Origin: Beijerinckiaceae bacterium
GTDB taxonomy: Bacteria > Pseudomonadota > Alphaproteobacteria > Rhizobiales > Beijerinckiaceae
Direction: 5' to 3'
DNA length: 64,000 nt
Assembly (NCBI GenBank): GCA_004564215.1
Contig: CP024846.1
Span: 124,001 to 188,000 of the forward strand
Of this stretch, positions 39,155 through 51,544 are shown piece after piece. Position 1 is the first letter of the stretch. Every line of letters starts with the position of its first letter. Both the position numbers and the translations under genes were made by a program. The notes below the pieces were generated by a model. It had not been told where the DNA came from. It saw nothing but the letters and a program-made list of their open reading frames with translations, and did no database searches.

Positions 39155-39532
39155 TCAGTGTTCTGGGCGTCCCTGTTCTGCCTTGTTGGCATATTGCAGA
39201 GCGATGAGCACGCCCTTGAGGGGCCGCAGAAGGCCGAGGCAAACAATGCCTGTCAAAGGAAGAAAAAGCGCAAGGTGGACCCAAAACGGCGGCTCGTAAC
39301 GCAGTTCTACCCATAAAGCCGCGCCGAGCACGATAAAGCCGCCGATGAGACTGACGAAGACCGCCGGACCATCTCCGGAATCGGCGAATTTAAGGTCAAG
39401 CCCGCACGTGCCGCAGCGTGGTGCAAGCGTGATGAAACCAGCGAACAATTGGCCCTGGCCGCAACGCGGACAAACGCCCCTGAGGCCGCTGATCAAAGCC
39501 GATTGGGGCGGATGATCGTTTTTCAGGCTCAT
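39155..39532 (-). CDS. DUF983 family membrane protein
   Basis: A 125-residue protein of the DUF983 family. Two cysteine pairs (CPRCGQGQLF at about 21-30 and CGTCGLDL at about 40-47) form a probable zinc ribbon. Two transmembrane helices follow. The family is regularly encoded between subunit III and SURF1 in alphaproteobacteria, implying a role in oxidase assembly. The ATG at 39532 gives the usual short N-terminus. Confidence 0.88.
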   Translation of the reverse strand: MSLKNDHPPQSALISGLRGVCPRCGQGQLFAGFITLAPRCGTCGLDLKFADSGDGPAVFVSLIGGFIVLGAALWVELRYEPPFWVHLALFLPLTGIVCLGLLRPLKGVLIALQYANKAEQGRPEH

Positions 39533-39639
39533 CCCAGTTCCATAACAGCATTGCTCCCAAATGGAAGCCACAACCCTTGCCCGCAAAATAAAAGGGCGGC
39601 TTTGCAACCGCCCTCACACTCACGCTCGGCTGAAGGCGC

Positions 39640-40503
39640 TCAGCCCTCCATGGCAGCCCCCCAGGAACCCCACACATAAATGCAGGCGAACAGGAACAGC
39701 CAGACGACGTCGACGAAATGCCAGTACCAGGCGGCAAATTCGAAGCCCAAATGCTGGGTTTTCGTAAACTGTCCCGCAAAAGCGCGCAGCAGGCAAACGA
39801 TCAGGAAAATCGTTCCGACCAAGACGTGGAAACCATGGAACCCCGTCGCCATGAAAAAGGTCGCGCCATAGATCGACCCTTTGAACGCGAATGGCGCGTG
39901 CGCATACTCATAGGCCTGAACACCGGTAAAGGTCGCGCCAAGAAGGACGGTCAGGATCAAGCCAGCCTTCAGCCCAAAACGGTCTCCATGGAGCAGGGCA
40001 TGATGCGCCCAGGTCACGGTTGTTCCGGAGGTGAGAAGGATAAGTGTATTGAGGAGCGGAAAATGCCAGGGATCCAGCGCCTCGATTCCCTTGGGCGGCC
40101 ATGTCCCCCCGGTAAATTCAAGCCGCGAATATTGGACCGCCTCGCCGGGAAACAGGCTTGCGTCGAAGAACGCCCAAAACCAGGCGACGAAGAACATGAC
40201 CTCCGAGGCGATGAACAAAATCATGCCGTAGCGGTGGCTGATCTGCACGACCCGAGTGTGGAAGCCGCCGTGCTCGGCTTCGGCGATGACATCGCTCCAC
40301 CAGGAGAACATCACGTAGAAGATGCCGAGGAGGCCCGCTCCGAAAATATAGGCGCCGGGCTTGAGGCCGCCGAAGGAGATATGCTTCATCCACATGATGG
40401 CGCCGAGCGCCATCACGAAGGCAGCGATCGCTCCAATAATAGGCCAAGGGCTCGGAGCAACGAGGTGATAATCATGGTTCGGTTTCGCGTGGGCATCCGA
40501 CAT
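39640..40503 (-). CDS. ctaE: Cytochrome c oxidase subunit III
   Basis: A 287-residue subunit of the aa3 oxidase with seven transmembrane helices. Conserved blocks are [49 protein letters not shown] and, near the end, [20 protein letters not shown]. It stabilises the catalytic core and proton delivery. It lies about 150 bp downstream of ctaG, a gap that holds only a short inverted repeat (TTGGTC / GACCAA). Confidence 0.96.
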   Translation of the reverse strand: MSDAHAKPNHDYHLVAPSPWPIIGAIAAFVMALGAIMWMKHISFGGLKPGAYIFGAGLLGIFYVMFSWWSDVIAEAEHGGFHTRVVQISHRYGMILFIASEVMFFVAWFWAFFDASLFPGEAVQYSRLEFTGGTWPPKGIEALDPWHFPLLNTLILLTSGTTVTWAHHALLHGDRFGLKAGLILTVLLGATFTGVQAYEYAHAPFAFKGSIYGATFFMATGFHGFHVLVGTIFLIVCLLRAFAGQFTKTQHLGFEFAAWYWHFVDVVWLFLFACIYVWGSWGAAMEG

Positions 40504-40655
40504 CAGATCAACTTTACTCCCGCTTCGAGGCTCACGAGCCAGTATTGAAGAATTCCGCCGAAGATCAGAGGCGAGCTTGAGGTTCAGCCACGAAATCTGA
40601 CGGAAGGGATTTGCCGTGTTTGAGTCCCTTGGTCAAGGCGACCAAAGGTCTCGTT

Positions 40656-41237
40656 TCAGAGAGGCTTCTCCTTTGCCGCCAGGCCTTTGTCAGCCGAGGG
40701 GGCGGCAAAAAACGTATAGGACAGCGTGATCGATTGGACGCCCGCCATGGTTGCGTCCTGTTCCAAAGCCGGATCCAGGAAAAAGACCACGGGCATCTCC
40801 AGAGTTTCACCAGGTCCGAGGCGCTGTTCGTTGAAACAGAAACAAGCGATCTTATCGAAATAGGCCCCGGCGCTATCGGGGCTGACGTTGTACATGGCCC
40901 GCGCCACCGTATCGCGCCCCGACATATTGGTGACCCGGTAGAAAATGGTTGCCGTCTCGCCGGTGCGCAGTTTTATTTCGGGGGTTTCCGGCACAAACTT
41001 CCAAGCCAGTCCGGGAGCGACATTCGCGTCAAAGCGGACGATGAGATCCCTCGTCCCCGTGGTCGTTGGCGCGACTTTGGCAATTTGCGTCGTGCCCGCA
41101 TAGCCGGTTGCGGCACAAAAGAGCCGGTAGAGCGGGGCAGACGCAAAAGCAAGGCCGAGCATGGCCAAGCTGACGCCGCCCGCAAGCGCGGCGATCATAT
41201 ATTTGCGCCGAAAAGAAAGAGCGGGCGACGGGTTCAT
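40656..41237 (-). CDS. ctaG: Cytochrome c oxidase assembly protein CtaG (Cox11)
   Basis: A 193-residue copper chaperone that delivers copper to the CuB site of subunit I. One N-terminal transmembrane anchor (about 13-33) ends in APLYRLFCAATGYAGT. The periplasmic immunoglobulin-like domain carries the copper-binding CFCFNEQ motif and the conserved PVVFFLDP. It lies 27 bp after the CoxF-like gene within the operon. Confidence 0.96.
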   Translation of the reverse strand: MNPSPALSFRRKYMIAALAGGVSLAMLGLAFASAPLYRLFCAATGYAGTTQIAKVAPTTTGTRDLIVRFDANVAPGLAWKFVPETPEIKLRTGETATIFYRVTNMSGRDTVARAMYNVSPDSAGAYFDKIACFCFNEQRLGPGETLEMPVVFFLDPALEQDATMAGVQSITLSYTFFAAPSADKGLAAKEKPL

Positions 41238-41264
41238 GGCTTCGGATTCACGTCGCGAGGCCTA

Positions 41265-41429
41265 TTACAAGGGCCGGTTGAGCACGCCCGGACCGAGCTT
41301 GGCGATCGTCACGATATAGAACAGAAGAACAAAGCCCGCGATTGCAAAACCAATTGCGATATTGCGGTGGCGACGGGCTCTTTGCTGTTCCGGAGTCAGC
41401 ACGATGCCGGGCAATTTGCTTTCCATCAT
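41265..41429 (-). CDS. CoxF-like small membrane protein of the oxidase operon
   Basis: A 54-residue protein with a charged N-terminus ([17 protein letters not shown]) and one transmembrane helix ([20 protein letters not shown]). Small proteins of this form lie between ctaB and ctaG in many alphaproteobacteria and are annotated CoxF or hypothetical. The ATG at 41429 overlaps the ctaB TGA (ATGA), supporting it as a real gene. Its exact role in assembly is not known. Confidence 0.8.
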   Translation of the reverse strand: MMESKLPGIVLTPEQQRARRHRNIAIGFAIAGFVLLFYIVTIAKLGPGVLNRPL

Positions 41430-42382
41430 AGCGTCACCCATGGCCAATTCGCGCCCGAGAGGGCGGCGAGCCGTTCGCCGGCGATCTCCGCGAAAAGCAG
41501 GAAAAGATAGAGGATCGAGAAGCCAAACATTTGCATCGCGCATCGATTGGCTTTCGGACCCTTGCGGAACCAATAGACCCGTGCGGCCAATGCCAAAATA
41601 ATGGCGCCCAGGATGACGGCGATGAGTCCATAGCCCCAGGACGCAAAGCCGATGAGCCATGGCGTAAGGCCAAGCGGGACGAGGACGAGCGTGTACAAGA
41701 GAATCGCTCGGCGGGTGCTGTCGGGCCCCTTCACATTGGGAAGCATGGGCACGCCGGCCCGGCCATATTCTTCGGACTTCACCAGCGCGAGCGCCCAAAA
41801 ATGGGGCGGGGTCCAGACGAAGATGATGGCAAAAAGCGCGATACTGGAAAGGCTGATTTGGCCGGTGGCCGCCGCATAGCCGACGATGGGCGGCAGGGCA
41901 CCGGCGGCGCCTCCGATGACGATATTTTGCGGCGTCGAGCGCTTCAGCCACATCGTGTAAACGACGACATAAAAGAAAATCGTGAAGCAAAGTAGCGCTG
42001 CGGCGAGCCAGTTGGCGACCACACCGAGGGTGAAAACCGACAGAACCGCCAGCGTCGCACCAAATCCCAGCGCATCCTCACGGGACATTCTGCCGGCTGG
42101 GATCGGACGCCGGGACGTCCGCCGCATCAGCGCGTCAATATCGGAATCATACCACATGTTGAGGGCGCCGGAGGCTCCGGCGCCGATTGCGATCGCGAGC
42201 AGCGCCGCAAATCCGAGAATTGGATGGACATGCGACGGCGCAATCAAGATCCCGGTGAAGGCCGTGAAAACCACCAGCGACATCACGCGCGGCTTTAGCA
42301 GCGCGAGATAATCGGAAGGACTGGCAATCGAAACCGAGGGACTCGGGACGATGCCGTCGTGGCTTTCACTAATGAAGCTCAT
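41426..42382 (-). CDS. ctaB: Protoheme IX farnesyltransferase (heme O synthase)
   Basis: A 318-residue integral membrane prenyltransferase of the UbiA superfamily that converts heme b to heme o, the precursor of heme a in this oxidase. The first Asp-rich motif is [19 protein letters not shown]. The second is near [11 protein letters not shown] and [15 protein letters not shown]. About eight or nine helices are visible. It is coupled to the next small gene by an ATGA overlap. Confidence 0.96.
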   Translation of the reverse strand: MSFISESHDGIVPSPSVSIASPSDYLALLKPRVMSLVVFTAFTGILIAPSHVHPILGFAALLAIAIGAGASGALNMWYDSDIDALMRRTSRRPIPAGRMSREDALGFGATLAVLSVFTLGVVANWLAAALLCFTIFFYVVVYTMWLKRSTPQNIVIGGAAGALPPIVGYAAATGQISLSSIALFAIIFVWTPPHFWALALVKSEEYGRAGVPMLPNVKGPDSTRRAILLYTLVLVPLGLTPWLIGFASWGYGLIAVILGAIILALAARVYWFRKGPKANRCAMQMFGFSILYLFLLFAEIAGERLAALSGANWPWVTL

Positions 42383-42455
42383 TCGGACCGTTTCATGATC
42401 GCGCTCGCGATACGCTTCGAGAGAGGGATCCCGTCACTGCATCAAAACCTTCGTC

Positions 42456-44168
<1,713 letters not shown>

Positions 44169-44190
44169 TCATCAACCGCCCAACGCAGAA

Positions 44191-45075
44191 TCAATGCGTA
44201 AGGGCAGGTGCCTCATTGGCCGCGAAATGGGCGGAATCGGCCGGGCGTGAGGCGAATTTCTGTTTCGCTTCGGCGAGCCACTCAGCGTATTTTTCCTCGC
44301 TGACGACGCGGAAAGCAATCGGCATATAGGCATGGCCCTGGCCGCAAATCTTTGAGCATTGCCCATAATAAATGCCTTCGCGCTCGGCCTTGAACCAGGT
44401 TTCATTCATGCGGCCGGGGATCGCGTCGATTCGAATGCCGAACGAGGGGACTGTGAGCGAATGAATCACATCCGCCGCCGTCACCTGGACATGCACGACT
44501 TTACCGACCGGAACCACGGCTTCATTGTCGACAGAAAGCTGGCGAATATCGCCGGGCTTCAAGTCCGCGTCGGCGATCATCATGGAATCAAATTCAAAGC
44601 CGCCGCCCTGATCCTGGGGATAGGCGTAAGACCAATACCACTGCTTGCCTGTCACCTTCAGGGTCAAATCCGCCGGGGGCAACACCAATTGATGCGTGAG
44701 CAGGCGGAACGACGGAATCGCGATCACAACGAGGATCATCACGGGGACAACCGTCCAGATCACCTCGAGAGTCGTATTATGGGTTGTCCGCGCCGGGGTC
44801 GGATTGGCTTTTTCGTTGAAGTTGACGATTACATACGCGAGCAGACCTAGAACCACCACGCAGATGCTGACGATGATCGGCAACAACACCCAATTGTGGA
44901 AGAAATCGATTTCATGCGCAATCGGCGTCACAGCTTCCTGAAAGCCAATCTGTCCGGGTTCCGGATAACCATTTGCGCAGGCCAAACCGGGCAGCACCGC
45001 AAGTCCTAAGATCCAAATCAGGGACCCGATCGCGAGAGCTTCGATGCGTCGCGCAGACAATCCGGCAAATCTCAT
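44191..45075 (-). CDS. ctaC: Cytochrome c oxidase subunit II
   Basis: A 294-residue subunit that accepts electrons from cytochrome c. A signal peptide (about 1-34) and two transmembrane helices are followed by a periplasmic cupredoxin domain. The aromatic electron-entry motif KQWYWSYAYP and the CuA ligands in CSKICGQGHAYMPI (two Cys, His, Met) are intact. It is the first gene of the minus-strand oxidase operon; the promoter must lie in the roughly 345 bp upstream. Confidence 0.97.
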   Translation of the reverse strand: MRFAGLSARRIEALAIGSLIWILGLAVLPGLACANGYPEPGQIGFQEAVTPIAHEIDFFHNWVLLPIIVSICVVVLGLLAYVIVNFNEKANPTPARTTHNTTLEVIWTVVPVMILVVIAIPSFRLLTHQLVLPPADLTLKVTGKQWYWSYAYPQDQGGGFEFDSMMIADADLKPGDIRQLSVDNEAVVPVGKVVHVQVTAADVIHSLTVPSFGIRIDAIPGRMNETWFKAEREGIYYGQCSKICGQGHAYMPIAFRVVSEEKYAEWLAEAKQKFASRPADSAHFAANEAPALTH

Positions 45076-45420
45076 AAGTCAACTCTCCGGCTGCGGCCAC
45101 GGAAGGCGCGCCTATCCATCCCCACTCTTTTGGGATCGGTGGGGCCGCTGGTTCAAAACCACAAACCCAATTGCTGCGCAACCAACCCCGTTGCGGCATA
45201 AAAGCGCGTCGAATGCAAGCCTAGAGGCGACTTTGCCCGATATGAAGTATTTGCCTAAGGTCCGCGCTGTTTACGCGGAGAGGCGGGGCCTTTGCTTGAC
45301 AGACCGCATTGATTTGCTAGTGGTCCCAGCACACCGCTTGGCGCGCGAAGGTGGCGGCTGGGAGTTTCCACGGATTCAAAGAGCTAGCGGCTTAACTGCT
45401 AAAAAAGGCGGGAACCATCC
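45076..45420. other. Divergent promoter region between ctaC and the IalB-like gene
   Basis: No gene is seen. A consensus TTGACA (about 45296-45301) points towards the IalB-like gene, but a matching -10 is poor. A 5-bp hairpin (CCGCG / CGCGG) precedes it. Nothing recognisable as a regulator box for the oxidase operon was found. Confidence 0.4.
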
Positions 45421-45954
45421 GTGGCGTGGGCGATCGAAGCATTACAAGGCAGCAGAGCACGGCGCCCCTTCGGGTTGGCACTGGGCGTAGCATTCCTCTT
45501 GGCGAGCGGGTTCGGCGCGGCTTGCCAAGGGGTGGTCAAATCCAAGCATGGCGACTGGGAGCTGCGGTGCGAAACGCCGCCCGGCGCCGCGCGCGAGCAA
45601 TGCGCTTTGTTGCAAAGCGTCGCCGCCGAGGACAAGCCCAACATTAATCTTGTTGTCATCGTTCTGAAGACAGCGGATGGGAAAAGCCGCCTGTTGCGCG
45701 TCATTGCGCCGCTTGGGGTGCTGCTCCCCTCGGGACTGGGGCTGAAAATCGACGATGTCGATGTCGGACGGGCGGGTTTTGTCCGCTGCCTACCGACCGG
45801 CTGCGTCGCCGAGGTGGTCATGGAAGAAAAACTGATCGGACAAATGAAAAATGGCCAAAAGGCCACTTTCATCATTTTTCAGACTCCCGAAGAGGGAATC
45901 GGCATCCCGCTGACCCTGGCCGGATTTAAGGAAGGATTCGAGGGTTTGCCATGA
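45421..45954 (+). CDS. Invasion-associated locus B (IalB) family protein
   Basis: A 177-residue exported protein. After a basic N-terminus and hydrophobic signal (about 16-34, FGLALGVAFLLASGFGA) comes the IalB domain: KHGDWELRCETPPGA, CALLQS, a middle beta region, then VRCLPTGCVAEVVM and the C-terminal NGQKATFIIFQTPEEGIGIPL. The family is common in Rhizobiales. In Bartonella a member promotes erythrocyte invasion; in free-living bacteria the role is unknown. The start is a GTG at 45421. Confidence 0.87.
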   Translation: MAWAIEALQGSRARRPFGLALGVAFLLASGFGAACQGVVKSKHGDWELRCETPPGAAREQCALLQSVAAEDKPNINLVVIVLKTADGKSRLLRVIAPLGVLLPSGLGLKIDDVDVGRAGFVRCLPTGCVAEVVMEEKLIGQMKNGQKATFIIFQTPEEGIGIPLTLAGFKEGFEGLP

Positions 45955-46047
45955 TTTAACCCACGATTTGGTCAAATGCTTCGGCGCGGCCGGGGGCGCG
46001 AGTTTAGGCTTTCGTGGCTTGCGGAGACCGTTTGGGGATAGCCATCA

Positions 46048-46686
46048 ATGGATTGGCCAACTGTGATTCGTTTCCTTGGAAAGATGGCCTTGGTAATGTC
46101 GGCGGCGGTGAGCCTGGCTGGCTGCGGCGGGCATCTTGGAAACTTCGACGTTCCGGAGGCCAGCGGCTCCAAACTTGGAGCGCTGCTCGGATTCAAAAAC
46201 AACGACGCGCCCGCTGCCGAAGGCACCCAGGTTCGGCATATTTTCTGTCCGGAAATCATAATTCTGGAGGGAACCGCCGCGTCCCAGGTTCATGCTGGAA
46301 CGCCGCCTTCCAGCGCGAACTTGAAATATCAATTCGGGCTGACCGATGCCGCGCGGGAATGCTCGCTCGAGGGCGATCAACTCGCGATCAAGATCGGGGT
46401 TGCCGGAAGGGTTCTCCTCGGTCCTGCGGGAACCGCCGGGACCTACACCGTGCCCGTGCGGATGGCGATTGTCCGTGAACAGGGCAACGAGCCTCTCGTG
46501 AGCAAGCTTTATCGCGCGTCGGTCAGCGTCGGCATGACCACCGCCGATGGCGATTTCACGATCGTCTCCGAACCGTTGCATGTGCCGTTCACCCAGGACC
46601 ACGCCGAAGAGGACTACAGCATAAAGGTCGGAATTGACGAGGCGGCGAGCGCGGATAAGTCGGCCGGCAAACACTCTAAACCTTGA
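46048..46686 (+). CDS. Hypothetical lipoprotein
   Basis: A 212-residue protein with a lipoprotein signal: KMALVMSAAVSLAGCG, lipobox LAGC with the lipidated Cys at about 26. The mature part is beta-rich with two further cysteines (IFCPEIII and ARECSLEG). The C-terminal about 20 residues are charged and probably disordered. Similar lipoproteins are common in Rhizobiales and unnamed. It follows the IalB-like gene by about 90 bp on the same strand and may be co-transcribed. Confidence 0.75.
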   Translation: MDWPTVIRFLGKMALVMSAAVSLAGCGGHLGNFDVPEASGSKLGALLGFKNNDAPAAEGTQVRHIFCPEIIILEGTAASQVHAGTPPSSANLKYQFGLTDAARECSLEGDQLAIKIGVAGRVLLGPAGTAGTYTVPVRMAIVREQGNEPLVSKLYRASVSVGMTTADGDFTIVSEPLHVPFTQDHAEEDYSIKVGIDEAASADKSAGKHSKP

Positions 46687-46791
46687 TGGCCTGACAGCGA
46701 GGCATTCAAGCGCTGGCGCGGTGCAAAGATGAAGCGATGCCATTGACAAAAGGGCTCGACGCGTTACGTTTTAAACGTCAGATCAAAACTT

Positions 46792-46990
46792 CAGCGGAAG
46801 AGTCCAGTTCGCGCTTAAACGGACTGGCGCCGAAGGCGCAACCGCCCCGGAAACGCTCAGGCAAATGGACCGCTCGAGGATGACACTCTGGAAAGCGACT
46901 TTTCGCCCTGCGTGGAAGGTCCACCGAAGGAGTTAACTTCGCTCTTAGGCGAGCGGGGGAAATCTTTCAGGTCCCAGGACAGAGGGGGCA
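46792..46990 (+). promoter_or_regulatory. Tandem glycine riboswitch upstream of gcvT
   Basis: Two consecutive glycine aptamers. Aptamer 1 (about 46795-46898) shows GGAAGAGT, GCGCCGAAGGCGCAA, CTCAGGCAAATGGACC and the closing ACTCTGGA. Aptamer 2 (about 46899-46990) shows CCACCGAAGGAG, a variable GC-rich hairpin, TTTCAGGTCCCAGGACAGAG and a G-run. These are the consensus blocks of the family, in order. It lies about 60 bases before the gcvT start and should raise expression of the cleavage operon when glycine is plentiful. Confidence 0.93.
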
Positions 46991-47050
46991 TAGCCTGGTG
47001 GCATTCGCGCCATCAATCGCCTTATGCTTTGTCCGGCCGAGTGGATTTGC

Positions 47051-48208
47051 ATGTCCCATAGTCAGCCCGCTGTCGCCTGCGAACTCGCGCGCACGCCTTT
47101 GTATGATCTACATCGGGATCTGGGCGCCCGCATGGTTGGCTTCGCGGGCTATGCCATGCCGGTGCAATATCCCGCGGGCATCATAAGCGAACATCTACTC
47201 ACCCGCGCGCGGGCGGGTTTGTTCGACGTTTCCCATATGGGCCAAGCGATTCTCGAAGGTCCTGGCGCCGGGAAGCTTTTGGAGCGGCTTGTACCGGGCG
47301 ACATCGCGACGCTGTCACGTGGGCGAATGCGTTACACCCAGCTGCTGGATGATCACGGCCATATTCTCGATGATTTGATGGTGACGCGACTCGCCGACGG
47401 CGAAGATCGCGAGCGTTTCTTCCTGGTCGTCAACGCCGCGACCAAAGCCGCCGATTTCGCGTTTCTGACTTCCCGCCTTCCTGGCTGCAGGCTCACCATT
47501 CTCGACGACCGGGCGCTCCTCGCTTTGCAAGGCCCGAGGGCTGTCGACGTGCTGCGCCGCCAAGTTTCGGGCCCGGCGGGTCTTGAGCTTGCCAAGATGC
47601 CTTTCATGTCGTCGAAAAGCGTCGAGTGGGGCGGCATTGTCCTCGAAATTTCGCGCTGCGGGTATACCGGCGAGGATGGGTTCGAGATTTCCCTCCCCGC
47701 GTCGGCTGCGACGGCCTTTGCGAAAGCGCTGCTCGCCGATCCAGAGGTTTGCCCTATCGGGCTTGGCGCCAGGGATTCGCTCAGGCTTGAGGCAGGTCTC
47801 TGTCTTTATGGTCATGACATTGATGAAACTACCGATCCGGTCGAAGCCGGACTTCTGTGGTCGATTTCAAAACGACGCCGCGAGGAAGGCGGATTTTCTG
47901 GTTATGAGACGATCAAGCGCGCGATCGCCGAGGGTCCGCGCCGGAAGCGTATCGGCCTCATGCTCGAAGGCAAAGCACCGGCCAGAGAAGGCTCTGAAAT
48001 TCTCTCGTTGGATGGCGGTCAAATGATCGGGCGCGTGACCTCGGGAGGGTTCGCGCCCACTCTCGAGCGTCCTATCGCGATGGGCTACGTTGACGCCGCT
48101 TATGCCTCGCTCGGAACGGAAGTGCGCTTGACGGCGCGGGGAAAGCTCCTTTCGGCCACACAAACGCTCATGCCATTTGTACCGCATCGTTACTTCAGGG
48201 GATCTTAA
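47051..48208 (+). CDS. gcvT: Glycine cleavage system T protein (aminomethyltransferase)
   Basis: A 385-residue enzyme that transfers the methylene of the H-protein-bound aminomethyl group to tetrahydrofolate, releasing ammonia. Typical blocks are TPLYDLHRDLGARMVGFAGY, GLFDVSHMGQ, the folate-binding aspartate region (RMRYTQLLDDHGHILDDL) and CGYTGEDGFEI. I chose the ATG at 47051; an ATG at 47024 would add nine atypical residues. It is the first gene after the riboswitch. Its TAA overlaps the gcvH ATG (TAATG). Confidence 0.95.
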   Translation: MSHSQPAVACELARTPLYDLHRDLGARMVGFAGYAMPVQYPAGIISEHLLTRARAGLFDVSHMGQAILEGPGAGKLLERLVPGDIATLSRGRMRYTQLLDDHGHILDDLMVTRLADGEDRERFFLVVNAATKAADFAFLTSRLPGCRLTILDDRALLALQGPRAVDVLRRQVSGPAGLELAKMPFMSSKSVEWGGIVLEISRCGYTGEDGFEISLPASAATAFAKALLADPEVCPIGLGARDSLRLEAGLCLYGHDIDETTDPVEAGLLWSISKRRREEGGFSGYETIKRAIAEGPRRKRIGLMLEGKAPAREGSEILSLDGGQMIGRVTSGGFAPTLERPIAMGYVDAAYASLGTEVRLTARGKLLSATQTLMPFVPHRYFRGS

Positions 48209-48585
48209 TGTCGACCATTCGCTACACCACGGACCATGAGTATGTGCGCATCGAAGGCGAGGCCGGGGTCGTCGGAATCACCGATTATGCGCAGAATTTG
48301 CTGGGCGATATTGTTTTCATCGAGCTTCCCCCGATCGGCGAGACTTTGGTGAAAGGGGCCGAGGCCGCGACGGTTGAAAGCGTTAAAGCCGCGAGCGAGG
48401 TCAACGCTCCGGTTTCCGGCGAAGTGATCGAGGTCAATACCTCGCTTCAAGAAACGCCAGGTCTCGTCAATGAAGATCCATTTGGACGGGGCTGGATTCT
48501 CAAAATAAGGCTCAGCGATGCCGCTGAGCTCGAAAGCTTGATGGATGAAACTGCATATCTGGATTTTGTAAAAACGCTCGCGTAG
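48208..48585 (+). CDS. gcvH: Glycine cleavage system H protein
   Basis: A 125-residue lipoyl carrier protein that shuttles intermediates among the P, T and L proteins. The lipoylation site is Lys60 in VESVKAASEV. The N-terminus RYTTDHEYVRIEG and the C-terminal WILKIRLSD are typical. It is translationally coupled to gcvT. Confidence 0.97.
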   Translation: MSTIRYTTDHEYVRIEGEAGVVGITDYAQNLLGDIVFIELPPIGETLVKGAEAATVESVKAASEVNAPVSGEVIEVNTSLQETPGLVNEDPFGRGWILKIRLSDAAELESLMDETAYLDFVKTLA

Positions 48586-48639
48586 CTCGCGCGACGTGGG
48601 GCGTCCGGTTGGCGAAGTGAAGAGAAAATAGGGCTAAGC

Positions 48640-49986
48640 ATGCGCTACCTTCCGATCAACGAGAACGACCGCTCCGATATGCTTGCGCGCATTGGCGTCA
48701 GCGACATCGACGCGCTTTTTGCTGATATCCCCGAAGACAAGCGTCTGAAGCAAGCCCTCGATTTGCCTTTACGAAAAAGCGAGATGGACGTCGAACGGCT
48801 GCTCTCCGGGCTTGCGGCAAAAAATGTCGCGGCGGGTTCGGTGCCGTTTTTTGTCGGGGCAGGGGCCTATAGGCATCATGTCCCTGCAAGCGTCGATCAT
48901 CTGATCCAACGCTCTGAATTTCTGACAAGCTATACGCCCTATCAGCCTGAAATCGCGCAAGGGACATTACAAGCCATTTTCGAATTCCAGACGCAGGTGG
49001 CGGCCTTGACGGCAATGGAGGTTGCCAATGCCTCGATGTATGATGGGTCGACCGCCACGGCTGAAGCCGTGGCCATGGCCCATCGCATCACCAAACGACG
49101 CAAGGCCCTGCTGTCGGGCGGCCTTCATCCGCAATATGCCGAAGTCGTGCGCACGTTTGCGCAGATGAGCGGCGACGAGGTTGTAACGCTTCCGCCCGAT
49201 GTTTTCGCGGCCGAAAATCTCGGTGCGCTCATTGAGGGAGATTTATCCTGCGTCGTTGTACAAAGCCCGGATGTGTTCGGCAATCTGCGGGACCTTTCGG
49301 AGCTCGCCGCCTTTTGTCAGGCGAAAGGCACCTTGCTGATCGCGGTTTTTACCGAGGTGGTCTCACTGGGTCTGATCCAGCCGCCCGGAGCGATGGGCGC
49401 CGATATTGTCGTTGGCGAAGGCCAGGGGATCGGCAATCGCCTCAATTTCGGGGGCCCCTATGTCGGGCTTTTCGCGGCGAAAGCCAAATATCTGCGGCAA
49501 ATGCCGGGCCGCCTTTGCGGCGAGACCGTAGATGCTTCCGGCCGACGCGGCTTCGTGCTGACTCTTTCCACCCGCGAACAACATATCAGGCGCGACAAGG
49601 CCACCTCGAACATCTGCACCAATTCCGGTCTCGCCAGTCTCGCTTTCACGATTCATCTGACCTTGCTCGGAGAGGCCGGTCTGCACCGGCTTGCCTGGAT
49701 CAATCATGCCAACGCGGTTGAACTTGCCGAGCGGCTGGGATCCCTGTGGGGCGTCGAGGTTTTGAACGAGACATTTTTCAATGAATTTACAATCAGGATT
49801 AAGGGCGATGCCGCGCAAGTGGTCGAGCGCATGGCGGAAAAAGGCGTGCTCGGTGGCGTCCCCTTGTCGCGGCTTCTGCCGGACTCCGGATTGGACGATC
49901 TTATTCTCGTGGCCTCGACGGAAATGAATACGAATGCCGACCGTGAGGCCCTCGCCAAGGCTTTGCAAGGAGCGCTTTCATGTTGA
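48640..49986 (+). CDS. gcvPA: Glycine dehydrogenase (decarboxylating) subunit 1
   Basis: A 448-residue alpha subunit of the two-chain P protein, which decarboxylates glycine and loads the aminomethyl group on the H protein. It lacks the PLP lysine, which lies in subunit 2. Signatures are [55 protein letters not shown] and [11 protein letters not shown]. It follows gcvH by 54 bp and overlaps gcvPB. Confidence 0.96.
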   Translation: MRYLPINENDRSDMLARIGVSDIDALFADIPEDKRLKQALDLPLRKSEMDVERLLSGLAAKNVAAGSVPFFVGAGAYRHHVPASVDHLIQRSEFLTSYTPYQPEIAQGTLQAIFEFQTQVAALTAMEVANASMYDGSTATAEAVAMAHRITKRRKALLSGGLHPQYAEVVRTFAQMSGDEVVTLPPDVFAAENLGALIEGDLSCVVVQSPDVFGNLRDLSELAAFCQAKGTLLIAVFTEVVSLGLIQPPGAMGADIVVGEGQGIGNRLNFGGPYVGLFAAKAKYLRQMPGRLCGETVDASGRRGFVLTLSTREQHIRRDKATSNICTNSGLASLAFTIHLTLLGEAGLHRLAWINHANAVELAERLGSLWGVEVLNETFFNEFTIRIKGDAAQVVERMAEKGVLGGVPLSRLLPDSGLDDLILVASTEMNTNADREALAKALQGALSC

Positions 49987-51527
49987 TGCGGCAGGTGCAG
50001 GCGACGCAAGCAGCCGAGATTGCGGCGGCGGAGCCGCGGACCTTCACGGGCAATCGCGGCCTTGAAATCGAAGAGGGCCTGATCTTCGAGATCGGCCGTC
50101 CCGAGACCACAGGCGTCGATCTCGACGAACCCGCGCCGTTCAAACATCGGCTTGGGCCGCACGAACGCCGGCAGCAGACCGGCCTTCCGGGCTTGAGCGA
50201 GCCTGAAGCGATCCGCCATTACGTTCGGCTCTCGCGGATGAATTATGCGATCGACGCTAATATCTATCCGCTCGGCTCTTGCACCATGAAGCACAATCCG
50301 CGCCTCAATGAGGCGATGGCGCGGCTGCCGGGCTTTGCGGATATTCATCCTCTGCAACCGCAATCCAGCATTCAAGGGGCGCTTGAGCTCATTGCCGAGC
50401 TTGGCCATTGGCTGATGACCCTGACCGGGATGGACGCGGTGGCGATGTCGCCTCGGGCCGGCGCGCAAGGCGAAGCTTGCGGCATGATGGCGATCAAATC
50501 GGCGATTGCGGCAAAAGGCGAGGGCGCCAGCCGCCGGATTGTTCTGGTACCGGAATCGGCGCACGGCACCAATCCGGCTTCGGCGGCGGGTGCGGGATTC
50601 GAGGTCCGCCCGGTTCCGGCTCGGGCCGACGGCACCCTCGATCCGGCTGCCGTCAAATCCCGCCTCGGGCCGGATGTCGCTGCGATTATGCTGACCAATC
50701 CGAACACCTGCGGATTGTTCGAGAAAGACGTTGTCGAAATCGCCGCCGCGGTTCATGCGGCCGGCGCCTATTTTTATTGCGATGGAGCCAATTTCAACGC
50801 GATCATGGGCAAGACGCGACCAGGCGATCTTGGCGTCGACGCGATGCACATCAATCTCCACAAGACCTTTTCGACGCCGCACGGCGGCGGAGGTCCGGGC
50901 GCCGGCCCCGTCGTCCTTTCGCCCTTGCTGGCCCCTTACGCGCCGGTCCCATTCCTGCGCCGGGATGAGCGGGGATATCATCTTGTCGAGCATCGCGGCG
51001 AAGCGCCCGATGCGTTTGGCCGGATCGCTGCGTTTCACGGCCAAATGGGCATGTTCGTGCGGGCCTTCGCCTTCATGTTGTCGCATGGCGCCGATGGCTT
51101 GCGGCAGGCGTCCGAGGATGCTGTTCTGAATGCAAATTATGTCCGCGCGAGCCTGAGGGATCTGATGTCGCAGCCGTTCGGCGACAGGCCCTGCATGCAT
51201 GAAGTCTTGTTCGATGAGGCCTGGCTGAAGCCGACCGGTCTCACCACCCTCGATTTCGGCAAGGCGATGATCGATGAGGGTATCCACCCGATGACGATCT
51301 ATTTTCCGCTGGTGGCGCATGGCGCCATGCTCATCGAACCGACCGAGTCGGAATCCAAGGCGTCGCTCGATCTTTTCATCGCGACTCTGCGCGATCTCGC
51401 CTTGGCTGCCCGAGAGGGCGACAAGGAGCGCTTTTTGGGGGCGCCGTATTTTGCGCCCCGCCGCCGTCTCGATGAGACCCGGGCGGCCCGAAATCCCATT
51501 CTCAAATGGGTCAAGCCTAAGGCTTAG
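49980..51527 (+). CDS. gcvPB: Glycine dehydrogenase (decarboxylating) subunit 2
   Basis: A 515-residue PLP-carrying subunit of the two-chain P protein. The PLP lysine is Lys295 in [28 protein letters not shown] and [13 protein letters not shown] are conserved. The start is the ATG at 49980, seven bases inside gcvPA, with AGGAG seven bases upstream; a second ATG at 49986 is possible. The N-terminal about 30 residues (to [11 protein letters not shown]) are longer than in some homologues. Confidence 0.96.
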   Translation: MLMRQVQATQAAEIAAAEPRTFTGNRGLEIEEGLIFEIGRPETTGVDLDEPAPFKHRLGPHERRQQTGLPGLSEPEAIRHYVRLSRMNYAIDANIYPLGSCTMKHNPRLNEAMARLPGFADIHPLQPQSSIQGALELIAELGHWLMTLTGMDAVAMSPRAGAQGEACGMMAIKSAIAAKGEGASRRIVLVPESAHGTNPASAAGAGFEVRPVPARADGTLDPAAVKSRLGPDVAAIMLTNPNTCGLFEKDVVEIAAAVHAAGAYFYCDGANFNAIMGKTRPGDLGVDAMHINLHKTFSTPHGGGGPGAGPVVLSPLLAPYAPVPFLRRDERGYHLVEHRGEAPDAFGRIAAFHGQMGMFVRAFAFMLSHGADGLRQASEDAVLNANYVRASLRDLMSQPFGDRPCMHEVLFDEAWLKPTGLTTLDFGKAMIDEGIHPMTIYFPLVAHGAMLIEPTESESKASLDLFIATLRDLALAAREGDKERFLGAPYFAPRRRLDETRAARNPILKWVKPKA

Positions 51528-51544
51528 TCTGCTTCTCTGGCCAC

